A DNA stretch of 64,000 nucleotides from Leptodontidium sp. MPI-SDFR-AT-0119 (taxonomy: Eukaryota > Ascomycota > Leotiomycetes > Helotiales > Leptodontidiaceae): assembly GCA_020726505.1 (NCBI GenBank), contig JAHLEZ010000002.1:5577012-5641011 (forward strand), written 5' to 3'. Of the stretch, positions 23,529-35,500 are shown piece after piece. The notes under the pieces were generated by a model. The model saw only the letters and a list, made by a program, of their open reading frames with translations, searched no databases and was not told where the DNA came from. How positions within the stretch are numbered: the first letter of the stretch is position 1; each line of letters begins with the position of its first letter. Both the position numbers and the translations under genes were made by a program.

Positions 23529-24845
23529 ATGTCAATTCCGGAATATCAAGACCATGGGCCGCTACAGATAACGTCGTCGTTGAACCTTGACAATCTTGTT
23601 GGCAAGTCTGTCATAGTGACTGGAGGTCAGAAAATATATGTTTCCGTGACATTACTCACAAGCTAACGAGCGAGAAAGGCGCGAGTGGTCTGGGAAAAGC
23701 CTATGCCCAAGTTTTCGCAAAGGCAGGGTAAGCATTTGCTGTTGATTAGCGGATCAATGGGACTGATAGGCTGACAACGGAATGAAGTGCCTACATCACA
23801 ATTGGGGATTTCAATGAGCAGGCCGGTAAAGAAACTGTAGCAGAGCTTGCTGGGTAAGTTACTACTACCATTCGCTTCAAATCTGTAGTCAGAGGTCTAA
23901 ATGCATCCCAGAAACGCCCAGTTTGTTAAGTGCGATGTGCGCAACTGGGACGATCAAGTGCGCATGTTCGAGGCAGCAGTTAGCAGCTCACCACACAAGA
24001 GCTGCGATATAGTCATCGCAAATGCGGGTATCGTCGGCGCAGACGACTTGTACCAACTGCAGGGTGAGTTTCTGTGGGGCAGGGACTCGCATATCCTCGT
24101 TGTGCTGACCCCACCGACCTAGACCCTTCCCTTCCCCCTGTGAAACCAGATCTGAGAATCATCGAGATCAACCTTCTCGGTACGGTCTACACAACGAAGT
24201 TGGCCATGCACTATTTTCGGCGGCAGAAACTTGTGCCGGAACGAGATCGCTGCCTCATCCTTAAAGCCAGCGTTGCTGCTTATGTGGACCAGCCTGGTTC
24301 TCCACAGCAAGTAATTAAACAAGAACTATTAACAGATAGCTAATTTCATTTCAGGTACAACATCTCAAAGTGGGGGATAAGGGGCTTGATGAGAAATCTT
24401 CGCCGTACTGCCTGGAAGGAGAACATTCGTGTGAACTTGGTTGCACCGTGGTACGTCTATTCTTTGTCTTCGTGTCCTTGAGGTTGAAATTGCAGTATCA
24501 AACTCACATTTGGTGCCCCGTAGGTATGTTCGCACCCCGATTTTGGATCAAGGAATACAAGATTTCCTCGACGGGAAAGGCGTAGGGTTTGCAACGGTTG
24601 ATGATACTTGTACAGCAATGTTGAGAATTGCCTCAGATACTACTGTAAATGGTATGTTGAGTATATACACTTATTTTTGACGATTACTAATAATCACAGG
24701 CCGAGCTATAGGCATTGTGCATCGGAAAGAGGCGCCGGAAGGCTACATGGACCTTGACCATGATGATTATAAGGAGGGGGACGCCTTAAAAGAATGGCAA
24801 AAAGTCGTTCTCGATACTGCTCTTCGAATTGTATCGTCGCCATAA
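23529..24845 (+). CDS. Short-chain dehydrogenase/reductase, complete
   Basis: Eight exons: 23529..23625, 23679..23727, 23788..23853, 23912..24063, 24123..24306, 24355..24450, 24524..24651, 24700..24845; 305 aa. NAD(P)-binding TGGASGLG at residues 31-38, an Asp after the second strand (ITIGDFNEQ) which favours NAD, then NAGIVGADDLYQL, DLRIIEINLLGTVYTTKLA, and the active-site pair Tyr184-Lys188 in YNISKWG. Resembles fungal 15-hydroxyprostaglandin dehydrogenase-like SDRs. Intron 5 is GC-AG (GCAAGT) and introns 1 and 2 end in AAG. Likely oxidises an alcohol to the ketone used by the BVMOs, or processes the alcohol after hydrolysis; substrate unproven. Confidence 0.9.
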
Positions 24846-25760
24846 GTACCTACAATACTATATATATATATATATATTTAACCTCAGTCTTGAAACTCTT
24901 TATATTATTTGAGATAGCTTTGATCATATTTGTCTAAAGCTGTTTAAGAAAGACATAAGTATTATAAACTTAATTTGTAAGCCTTTCTATCATCATTTTA
25001 TTAATAGAAAATTCATCGTGGCGCTCGGGTATTAAACTGTCGAGATCCAAGAAATGTTCAAGGAGCGGAGGAGTCCAGAGATGCCGGAATCCATAAAATG
25101 AAAACCTAACAATATTAAATCACGGTAATTTCAGTAAAAAGAAATCGAATTTTCGAAGGTTCTACGTTTGTAAGATGTGTATATACCCGGCTGTTAGGAT
25201 ATCCGCAGATGGTCGAGTTGAGCTATTCTGTACTTGGCTTGGCGACTAGCTCGTTCTTACTAACAGTCAATAGCGAACCGCTTACGCGGCCATCCGTTGT
25301 CCATCAGTATAGGGAGATCGAACTGCTCCATGGACTTCTTTTATCAGCCCTGCAGGGGGTGACGGCAGAGAATGCCCTAAGAATCTGACCAGTTGATTTA
25401 AACATTTGGTCAAGCTTTTGTTAGTAGATGCACCGTCTGATGTCTATGGACGAGAGATCTAATCATGTCTCAATCTGGAGTCTATGCCTACCAAATAGAC
25501 TGGAACCAATTCAGCCTATGGGCAGGGGTAGTACAGATCACTCCGGATGACAGTTATCTGATTTCGAAAACGCGGTTGCTGAGTAGAAGATCGAAGTTCT
25601 ATGAGATCATCGCCTTGCGGCATCATTGAGCAGCGTTTGTTGACTTCATTGTTGTATGACATATAAATACGATGTGTCCTGGAGCATCTTCGTAATCTAT
25701 TCTTTACATCTAACGAATCTCCAGGCTGATTAACAAGTTGTACTCTTCCTCTTTTCCGAC
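24846..25760. other. Intergenic region
   Basis: 915 bp, beginning with a TA-rich stretch (about 24855-24880) and moderately AT-rich to 25000. No gene seen. The last 100 bp (to 25760) presumably hold the promoter and 5' leader of the following secreted-protein gene. Confidence 0.55.
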
Positions 25761-26844
25761 ATGCACTTCTCCAGAGTTGTCCTCGCCTCAACGGCTACAT
25801 CGATCGCGGCAGCTGCACCATTCTCATATCCTCTCGCCAATGGCTTCCCCAACTGAATGCAACTGCGATGCAGCAAGTATTCAAGCTTGCTGGAGGTACC
25901 CTAACTAATGGAGCCCTTCCATCAAGCTTGAAGGCTGGAGGAATCCATGCCCTACAGCTCATCGCTGTAAATGAGCTCTTTGAAGTCGCTTACTTTACCG
26001 AGCTTGTCAAAAACATCACGACTGGAGTTTCGGGATACAAGTGCGGTAGGAATGCACTCGAGAGCTTGCAAGCTGTCGTCGCTGTGAGTGATAGTCAACT
26101 TTCCATCGGCTTCCTTGACTGACGTGTACAAAGCAAGAACAAGTTCACGTTCTCGCCGCAAACGGTGTTCTCGCCAACGCGAAGGCCAAGACGATCCAAC
26201 CTTGCAAATACTCCTTCCCAGTCGACAATTTCGACGATGCCATCTCACTTGCCCAGACTTTCACCGAGGTTGTGCTTGGAGTCCTGCCTGTCGCACAAGG
26301 GCTCTTCGCGGCCGACGGGGGAGAAGAGGCAGGCTTGGTGCCAATTGTTGGATCCATCATTGGCCAAGAGGGCGAACAAGCTGGATACTATAGATCTATT
26401 CAGAACAAGGTTGCTTCTTCGGCACCTCTTCTTACTGGTGGAGCACCTCGGTTCGCATACACAGCCATCTCGCAATTCATCATTCCTGGATCCTGCCCAA
26501 ATATTCAGGCCATAGGCTTGACTGCCTTTCCCGCCTTGACCATCACTTCAACTCCAGAGGCTAAAAACAGCACACAGCAGTTCGGCATTGAGGGAGGAAA
26601 TATTACAGAAAGTAGCGCTTCCATCGCGTATATCTCGGGTCAGAACCTTCCTGTCGTGGTTTCGCTTTCGAATGTCATCACCAATGGTAGCATGACTACA
26701 TTCTCGGCTGCATTCCCATATGATGCTGGGTTTGCTAGAGGATTGACACTTGGTGCTCTAGTAAAGGGTTCTGGTCCGTTCAATTCAAGCTCTGCTGTTG
26801 CTGCGGCGACCTTGAATGGCCCAGCTTTGATCGAGGTTGATTAG
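25761..26844 (+). pseudogene. Ferritin-like (Rds1/LsdA-type) secreted protein gene with a frameshift
   Basis: An ATG at 25761 begins a secretion-signal-like peptide (MHFSRVVLASTATSIAAAA) that reaches TGA at 25854-25856 straight after a CCCC run. The body continues one base out of frame from about 25857: LNATAMQQVFKLAGG, NELFEVAYFTELVKN, then after an intron (26084..26133, AAG acceptor) AQEQVHVLAANGVLANA, DNFDDAISLAQTF, AGYYRSIQ and AISQFIIPG, ending at 26844. This is the PF13668-like ferritin-like family (stress/sexual-development proteins). A single missing C in the run would explain the break, so either a young pseudogene or a base-calling error. Outside the apparent pathway. Confidence 0.7.
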
Positions 26845-27743
26845 TCGGACGGCTCGAGGAGAGAGGTGCAAAAATAAATATGCATAGCGGAGGAGGGACT
26901 AGTTGTCGTACTAAACAATCAAATAATGTAATATAATGAATACAGATTGCATGCCCTTGACAGAAGTCCAAACGACTTTTTGATTGAGAGAATGGTGTCT
27001 CCTTTCATCGCACTTGACATGGCGGCTTCTTCACTCATGAGACAGTAGTTTTTTCTAATCTCAATGTGCGACTTACTTGTCTAGACCAGCAGGTCAGTAT
27101 CCAGGGGATATGGGGATCGGGACAGGATGCCGCTATCGCCTGCCGAAGGTTCGTACAAATAATCCATCCATTCCTGTTCTTCGGCTTGACCGCCCTGCGC
27201 TTGGGAGCGGGGCCATTCTCTTTGTCCATCTTCTCGGTGTCGGCGTGCAATTGGTGTCGACAATAGAGTGATAGAAAACGAAAAGAGAGTGGCATGTGCA
27301 GAAATATGCCCCGGTGACCCTTACATGCATTGGCTTGGTAGCGCTAACCTTACTCGGCCAATCACCAACCTGCCGCCAGTGAATAGTGGGGGTCACCGGT
27401 GCTGGTGCGATGTTAGGGCTCGGTATGCTCTTATAGCGTGGTATACCATCTTGTATCGAATCTCACAGCGAGATGTTACCCTTTCATTTTTGTAGACGAG
27501 ATTTCCAAGAATTTGGCCGGAGATGTCAATTCAAATGAAGATGTGTTCCGGAAGCTCCATGGCTAGTTATTCTTCTACCGGTCCAACTGAGCTCGCTTAA
27601 TCATGGGGATCTTTGTTTACGGCCCACCACTCTCTTCAAGTGGGGAACCATAACGATACTACAGGAGAAAGAGATTTATCAGAACCAGAAGGACCATCGT
27701 AACAGTTTTATATTGTAAGGGTTTTCCCTCTTACAAGTCCCAT
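26845..27743. other. Intergenic region
   Basis: 900 bp. A basic small reading frame on the minus strand (27035..27295, containing KRRAVKPKNRNGW) has no recognisable family and is overlapped by equally long frames, so I do not call it. Otherwise nothing distinctive. Confidence 0.5.
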
Positions 27744-28779
27744 CTATATTCCGATATGGATGAATGGCGCCCATTTTAGGACATCTTTGGCACCATCAAG
27801 AGTCTTCTTGTATTCTGTCACTGCTTCATGCAGTGCATGGCCCACTTCAGTTCCGAGCTGTCTTCCTATTACTTTTCTCCCCATTGCCTTATCCAACTTC
27901 TCCTTGCACAATTTCTCATAAAATCTTCGAGCAACCTCACCCGCGGCGGTATCATCAGCTCCCCAAAGAGTCCCGATGACGTGCTGGAAACCTAGTGCCT
28001 GAAAGGAATTGGCGAGATATATAGCTTCGTCTGCTAACTTAAGGTTAGACTGCTCGGCAGTTGAACAAGCTGAAAGGTAGGCGATTGCGCTGTCTTTCAA
28101 GTCGACTTTCTCTAGAGCTGAGATAGATAATATTGCAGCTTGGCCATGGTCCACGAGAAGAAGTCCATTGGCAGCTGGGTTGTTGACCAAAGAGAAACCA
28201 TGACATGCGAAGTGCACGAACGAGTAGTGCGGAAGGCTATCTAGTACTACACTAGGACTTGGTTGTGGTAGATGTGTCAAGAACGGACCGAAAACCTCGC
28301 TTTAAACCTCTTCTTCGTACCTGGTATCAAGATCCTTGTGGGGTGTAGGGTTTGACTGCATTGTTACCAGCAGCATGTTCCTCCGCGGAGCTTCCCGATT
28401 TCGTCTCTGTCGAGCATACCGCAAAGCCTTGAATGAAGAAATATAGTATGAGACGACATTGCTTCCTGTGTTCTCAGTAGAGCCTGCTGAGTGGTTGCCA
28501 GCTGCATGGAGGGGAGCGCGGCCTGCCAGACCTGTGGTGATCCACCATACACGCCTTGACTCAGTGAGTCTGGTAGCATCAAGTACAGGCTTCACGATAG
28601 ATGTCCATAACCATGCTAGAGCCTCAAGTGGTGACTCATTGGCTGGTGTGGTAACTCGCGGAACCGCATTCCGTCTTAAGAGTATGCTTTCCTAGCAGTG
28701 CCGTGTCCATCTCTCTCGAATACTTTCCCACTCCGCCTGACTTTCTAGGTTACTAAGTAACAAAGCTCGGGTGGCTACG
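27744..28779 (-). pseudogene. CHAT-domain protein gene, 3' part, broken
   Basis: C-terminal CHAT (caspase-like peptidase) domain in one frame from the junction at 28779 to 27744. It starts with a TPR-like tail (ATRALLLSNLESQAEWESI), then ESPLEALAWLWTSIVKPVLD, RVWWITTGLAGRAPLHAAG, SFVHFACHGF with the catalytic His (about 28202) and AYLSACSTAEQ with the catalytic Cys (about 28067), ending KWAPFIHIGI. In-frame stops lie at 28692-28694 (TAG) and 28302-28304 (TAA, from an expected sense codon between EEEV and SEVFGP; a CAA to TAA change would fit RIP). The N-terminal part is missing because a gypsy LTR begins at 28780. CHAT proteins with TPR arrays are common in fungal NLR-type and cell-death systems. 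Confidence 0.85.
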
Positions 28780-30597
28780 TGTCACCTAACTTAATTCGCG
28801 TCCTATAGAAGCTCATTAGCTAAGCCCTAACCAAGTATAAACAGTTATATAATGGCTTGCCGCGTAGTCAGTGCGTTAATCCTTAAGGTATTTCTTAGGT
28901 TAACATTTCCTAGCCCTATTTAGAGGGCATTAAATAAAATAGTAAGCGTATACCCTTATATTGTCATCCTCGGAAAGGAGCGGACTAGACCCCTCTCATG
29001 GAGGGTTTAGGTCTAATGTGGCTCGCTATAGCCCGAGCACACAAAGAGTAAGTAATAGAGCTGCCTCTAAAAACATAAATCTCGGCAGTCTTAATAGTAC
29101 GTTCTTAGTAATCGTTCCTTTGTTTAGGCCTAGCTTTATAACTGAAGAGGGTTTAAGGTAATATTTAGAGGACTACACGATAAAATATTTATATAATATT
29201 TTACGAGTAGCCTAGGCGGAAACAAGTTTACGACAACATAAGTAAGCTCTTATTAACAGCTTCTAGGTTTTATCTATCGAGATAGTCAGATTAGTAGTAA
29301 GGATTTATAAATATATTGTGTCTACGAGTAGGATAGTAATGTACTAACTAACGTAGCTGCCATTATATAACGACTAAGATAAGCCTATACGAATTAACGT
29401 ATTAGACGACAAATGCCCTTTTCTCTTGTAAGCGATTTATTAAGAAGTTCTTAAGAGCGTAATATCCTGGGATCTTAGCGCTTATAGTCGCGTTTATATA
29501 ATCGTTTAACGTAAAGTCGTTCTGTTTGTTCCTCCCCCGTTTTAGTTTGTAAGCCCTCCTAGAAAGAGAAAACCGACATTTAATATCCTTCTTATTAACT
29601 TTAGGTTAAATAAAGTCAAGGACATTAACCCTCTTCTTTGTGACGCTTGCCCTAGAAAGACGGCAATTACGTGTAACTGACACCTCACATATTAACACAA
29701 GAGACATATGACGATACTAAGTATTAACTTAGAATCTATAATTATAAAGGAAAGAAGATAAGGAAAGAATAAGTTTATATATAAGAGGTTAATATACTTA
29801 ATACTATAGTAATCTTAGTACGTCCTAATCGGGCAGTACTAAGTGGAGCCGGTAGAAATAAGGCTTTAAGTAACGTCAGTCGTTATATTACTCCCCCCTT
29901 TAGAAAAAGCTCGTCCTCGAGCGTTAGTTTATTTCCTTGTCGCTATCGAGTTCGTCGTAGTCATTAACACTATCTTCTTATACTTTAATTTATTTAAGTA
30001 ACTTAATAAGGGGCCCTGCCTACTTAAGGTAACTAAGGTGGAAATCCTTGACTTTATATAGAGTGTACTTGAAGTCAAAAGCGTCGTACTAATCTAAGTT
30101 AACGTCTTAATTAAGTTAAGTAATATAATAAGATAAAGTCTTACCCTTCTTATAATAAGCGAGTACCTCTTCTAGTTCTTACTTGTCGTCGCTTATAATA
30201 TTAATCGGCGGGGGGGCGTCTTATACTTAGTTTAGTAGGGGGTCGTTAAGGTCTTGGCGTAGCTTACTAGCCGGAAAGATATTATAGACTTTTATACTCG
30301 CTAGTAGTTTTAAGTAGTACGAGTGTCTTACTTTCTCGAATACTCTAAATAGTCTATTAGTTAATATATCTAACTTCTTAAATAAACAGAGTGTCTTAAA
30401 ATAGCGTATATTAAACTAGACTAAGCTGTTTTTATTAAAGTCGATATCACGGCGAGAGGCGTTATAAGACTTAACTATCTTAACTTAGGCTACAATAAGG
30501 TTCGACCGAGTTATGTCTTATACTTTCTTATAGCGTTAAGTATAATTAATAACTTATTAAGTGTTTAACTTATTAGTAAGGGTAATTAAGTTTATGT
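28780..30597 (-). mobile_element. Ty3/gypsy relic: LTR plus chromodomain end of pol, RIP-mutated
   Basis: Read on the minus strand. About 29900-30560 decodes, with scattered stops, to the typical C-terminus of gypsy pol: VYNIFPASKLRQDLNDPLL, QVQDAPPPINIISDDKQEL, LAYYKKGKTLSYYIT, YDAFDFKYTLYKVKDFHL and RSRTSFF. A polypurine tract (minus strand AAAGGGGGGAG, about 29891-29901) immediately precedes the proposed LTR, 28780..29887. On the + strand the LTR starts TGTCACC and ends GTTATA, the latter plausibly a RIP-changed GTTACA, so TG...CA ends. Only the 3' end of the element remains; everything upstream of the integrase tail is gone at about 30597. It sits directly in the CHAT gene. Confidence 0.6.
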
Positions 30598-30778
30598 GGT
30601 ACAGAAGTGGAGTAGAGCCTTGCGATCAACGTAGGGAGAATTGAAGTGATTGATTGTTCTAGAATACATGAGGAAATCAGGGGAACACGTTATTCTCCTG
30701 AAAGCGGTATAACGTGGCAGAAACTATATCCAGCGTAGCGCGCAGCTAACCGAGCATCAGCCCGTGCCTGTACGACAC
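30598..30778. other. Short unmutated island between two decayed elements
   Basis: About 180 bp of normal base composition (GC-rich words such as GTAGCGCGCAGC) between the gypsy relic and the hAT element. No gene recognised. It may be original genomic sequence. Confidence 0.5.
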
Positions 30779-31349
30779 TTAATCAAATCAAATCAAGTCA
30801 AATTTTTTTTAATCAAATCAAATCAAATTTAATTTGATTTAATTAATTAATAATTGATTAATTCGGAGTTATCGGATTTAATAAGTTAACCGATAGTTGC
30901 CGATATATATCGACATTTGCCGACAATGATATCAATTCTTTTAAATATTTTAAAATCAGGCTTAATAATAGAATACATTAATAAGCTAGTGCTTATTAAG
31001 CTTTTAGTAATAAATTAGTAATACTTATATTAATAATAATAATAATATTAGTAGTAATATTAGTAATTATTAATAATTTTAAAAGATTCTATTATATTCG
31101 ATAAATTTCTACGTATTTTTATTACTTATAAATTAATATTCTAAGATTAATAATAAAATTTTCTAATTTTTTCTAACCTTAAGAATAATTAATAAGCTAG
31201 AAACTTTTAGTAGCTTAGTTTTAAGTATATAAGTAACGAAAAGCTCTTAAGATAAGACTTTTTCTTTACTTTAATTAATACTTTAAATTATAATTTACAC
31301 TACTTCAACTATTATTACTCTTTTATATATATATATACATATATATATA

Positions 31350-31893
31350 ATGTCTTCCTCTCAAGAAACGATTAGTGCTATTAATAAGCTAAATATAGCT
31401 CAAAATAGCCCTGAATTCTAATTAGAGCCTTTAAAAGATCAAGCTCTTATATTTAAAAAGAAGCTATTTTCTAAGACTTTAAATCCCCTTAAAGAAGAAC
31501 CAGAAAACTGGAAAATTATCAAATAGTTATAATTAAGTGTTTATATCCTAGTTATTAGTAAGTAATACTCTTTAAAATAATTAAATTTTATTATACTAAT
31601 TATAATTAATAAAACTTTTAAAAATTAAAGAGTTTATTACTTTGCTTTAAATTATATAACACATTATAAGTTTCAATATAAAGCTTCTAATATTACTCGA
31701 GTATTAAATAATCTCAATAAAGGTATATTATAACCCTTATTAATTATATATATTTTTAAATATTAACTAATAAAATAAATGATTCTTTAGCAACCGAGTC
31801 TTCACAAAGTAGTACTATTAATACTAATAATATTATTGATATATTCGTAAGACAAAGAGCTGCTAAACGGCCTATATCTCCTAATAAGGAATT
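31350..31893 (+). pseudogene. hAT transposase, 5' part
   Basis: ATG at 31350 followed by a readable start (MSSSQETISAINKLN) and then stops; about 70 bp downstream of a TATATA-rich stretch. Interrupted at 31893 by the copia LTR, with coding resuming at about 39473. Confidence 0.55.
31889..31893. repeat. Target-site duplication of the nested copia element, left copy
   Basis: GAATT immediately before the TG of the left LTR; the identical GAATT follows the right LTR at 39468-39472. Confidence 0.9.
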
Positions 31894-32149
31894 TGTTGGT
31901 CCACAGGTCCTTGCATAAGTATACTTCGGTCTGGAAAAGGTGGTGCGGGTCAAAGTCAGGGGTCAGAGCCTAGCCGGACTAGTTCCGGTGGAGATTCGGT
32001 AATGTTTCGTAGTATATAGTCTGGCTCTCCTCGCACTCTCTTAGAATATATATAGATTTTGAATTATATATTTATTACTCTGTCGCCATACTTGTATTAA
32101 AATATATTCATATATACGGCGTAGTATATAAATTAGTATTACACTAATA
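31894..32149 (+). repeat. Left LTR of the copia element
   Basis: 256 bp, starting TGTTGGTCCACAGGTCC and ending CACTAATA, where the right LTR has CACTGACA. Its first half keeps C and G; its second half is RIP-mutated. Confidence 0.92.
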
Positions 32150-34899
32150 CTAATTAGTAGTAAACTTGTATCGTTAACCTTACTATAGACAAAAAAGGTC
32201 TTAGGCTATAAAGCGAATTCTAGGCTTTAACTTAAGGATTACTTTATTATATTTTCCTTAAAGGGCATTTTACTTTTTTAAGATCGTAAAGGAAAGGCAA
32301 CTTTTCTCTTAAGACTCGATTAGAACGATTGTACGTTAAAAAAAAGCTATTATAACACGACAGTTACTTTATAAAGATTATTAATTTAATATCCTTAAAT
32401 CTAAAACTTTAGACCTTTAAGAAACTTATTCAGGAACTTACTAAATCACTTACGAATCGTATCTAACACAATAGCGGATACTTTAAATCGTACGCTAAAG
32501 TTAGAGTTAACTCCAGAAATATTTAATAACACGATTACACTAAGAGAAACGTTAAATCTTAGTCTAACTTTTATAAGAGATACAATAGTATACTCGCGGA
32601 AGTTCCGTGAGTCCTTTTATAATAGCTATATTAAGAGAGAATTCCTTTTCTAAGACTTTTAGGAGTATTTTAAAGGTTAAACAGTAAAGGAGTTTAAGTT
32701 AATTAAGGTTACGGAACGTATATACCTTAGGGACGACTTACGAGCCTTTAGTGTGTTTATACGACGACAGAGGGGGACGAGAACAGTAAAGGCTTTAGCG
32801 GAGGTAGTGTAAGCTAAGGAAAATTTGTGGCTAGAAGACTAAATAAAGATGTAAATTTAAAATTACCTTAAATTAGTACTAAATTATATCCGGGAATTAC
32901 TCTCTCGACTATTACCGCTATTTTTAATAATACTTTAATAAAATTAATCCCCGATATCTCTATAACACTAATTAGAAGTAATTATTTATTCCGTGAAGGA
33001 AAACACTTCTTCGGAAGGGTTAAGAGTAAAGCTTATAAAGACGATTTAATTATTAAGATTACTTAAGATCTCCCTTACTAAAGGAGATAAGGTCGAGGAT
33101 TTATATAATATAATCCCCTTACTTATAGTCTTAAAAAAGGAGTTCTTATTTACTCTTAAGAGAGATCCCTTAAGTAATCTTCACTTATGGAAATTAAATG
33201 ACTATACGTTGCCAAATCTTACATTAACGCTAGTAATATACCCACGGGACAAGTCATTACTACTATTTAAGGTTCTTAGGACTACTAGACTATATATAAA
33301 GCCGATTTGGCCATTATAATATGTTATAAATTTATTGACCTTAAACTAGGCAAAATCGTTAATAAACCTTACTAAGATATACACTAAGGAGCTTTAATAT
33401 AATAGAGACAAAGACTACTTAGATAAAAAGCTTCACATCTTCGCCGACTTATATCAGAGAATATTAATTAAGACTAAGGTCTAGAACCGAGCCTTTCCGT
33501 TAATATTACGAGACGGAGTTAGTTCGTATTACTACCGGTACCTCTAAAATAAGGGGTACTTATTTAATAAGCTTATTAAAACAACTCGCGAATACTTTAA
33601 GACAAAGGAGAGAGCTAATAAGTTCCTTAATTAGTAGTTTAGTCTAACTTTCTCGTTATTTTAGGAGGAGCCTTATTAAACGGGGAAATTAGTACTAACT
33701 TAATTAGAGAACTTCGCTAAGGAATTATAAAGTATTTAGCTTAGTCTAAAAGACGATAATATATAGAACAATAAGACACTCCGTAATAAGCTTATATAAG
33801 GAGTATTAGGGAACCCCCTCTTTAAAATAGCCTTGTTTTAGGCACCCCTTACCTTCCTTACGTTAATAAATAGTCTTCGCTTTACTATTAGTATTAAAGT
33901 AACTTATAACTCGGGATCAAAAGTAAGCAAGTACTCTAGATTATATACGAATCGCCACTGATCTTATGTCGTAAATAAGGCGGCTTATTACTCTGACTGT
34001 AAGATGAAATTTTCAAGTAGAAACAAACGCGGAGACAAATTCTAGCTTATATTAGACTATATAGGCTATATTATTTATAAGAAGATAGATTACTATAATA
34101 GTTATTACTTTAATAAAGAGTAAGTAGTGTTAAAGGTATAATACTTTGCGGCGCGCAAGGCTAAAGGAGTAAAGGCTATAGACAAGACCTTTAGGAGCTA
34201 CTTAGTTTATATTAAGAGGATTGACCCTAATTCGGACTAGAACCGGACTACATCTAGACACTATTTAAAAAGTTACTAAGATATAGATTTAGACACTTTA
34301 ATAAATATTAACGATTCTTTAAAGAGTTCTAACAACGACGATAACAATAACACTATAAATTTCACGACTATATTTATAGTAAGTAAGGCATAATATAATA
34401 CACGAGAAGTTATAAGGTAACTTAAGGAGAAGAAGGCTATTCACATTTTAGAAAGTAAAATCAAGAGGCCCGCTTTAAGTGAGGCCTATATAACGTAATA
34501 GACAGACAGATTCTTTTAAGGTCTATTAATTAATATAAGGGCATTTAATAAAAACACGGGAGGAATTAACTAACTACGAGTATTATAGCGAATTTAAGAT
34601 ATTAAGTTTAATACTAATTAGGCGGGCTAAAGCTAGATTACATTTAGTACTAGTTTGCGACTATCTTTAGGGGTTACTATAGTTAACACTCCGGCTAGAG
34701 AAATAGACTTCTAAATCGTGGACATAAATATCTTATTTCTAATTTGTTTATAATAGCTAAATACACTAAATACGTAATATAACAACTTATATAACGTCTT
34801 AATTCAAGGCGACAAGAAGCACTTAATTATACAAAAGTATAGGTATTTATGGCTGCTTTTAGATTAATATCGTCAATTACTAGACACTTTTATTAAAAC

Positions 34900-35500
34900 A
34901 ATAAATACATACTACTTAACTAAACCAGAAATACATCGGCTATATAAGCGTTTTAGACACCCTTTAGTAAGACGTCTCTAGCACCTACTAGATCAAGCTG
35001 GCCATAAGTATGACTCGGAAGTCATATTGAGGGTCAAAGAGATATGTGAGTATTACTAAAAACACGTAAATACTCTATATAAGTTCCGCTTTAAGTTACA
35101 AGACGACATCGACTTTAATTATATAGTCTACGTTAATATCATAATATTTAGAAAATAATATACCCTCTATATAATAAATAAGGCAACGAGTTTTAGTGCG
35201 GCGAAACTACTCTAAAAGGCCCCCGGTTCTACTACGACTTAGGCCACCTTTAGCGTATTTAAGTCAGTATAGATTAACACATACCTTAGACCTCCGGATT
35301 TCGTTGTGTACGACTATAGTACTAATTTTAATTCTAAGGAGTTTCGAAGTACACTTAGATTTATAAGTAATACCCCTAAGTTAGTACTTATTAAGGCACA
35401 CTATTTAATTGGCAAAGTTGAGCGATACTATCGCTTATTACGCCGTGCCTATGAAATCGTTATAAAAGAGTACCTTAAGTTAAGCGACGAAGACTGATTA
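34900..35500 (+). pseudogene. Copia integrase region
   Basis: HRLYKRFRHPLVRR, then HLLDQAGHKYDSE, ICEYY and KFRFKLQDDIDFNYIVYVNI, and after a few stops DYSTNFNSKEFRSTLRF and IGKVERYYRLLRRAYEIV. The second block resembles the core and C-terminal part of copia integrases. Broken by TAG and TAA codons; not functional. Confidence 0.7.

Noticed and set aside
24064..24122. Possible frameshift or non-canonical intron in the SDR gene
   Set aside because: Re-reading shows CAG G|GTGAGT with acceptor CTAG|AC, a normal GT-AG intron that restores QLQDPSLPPVKP.
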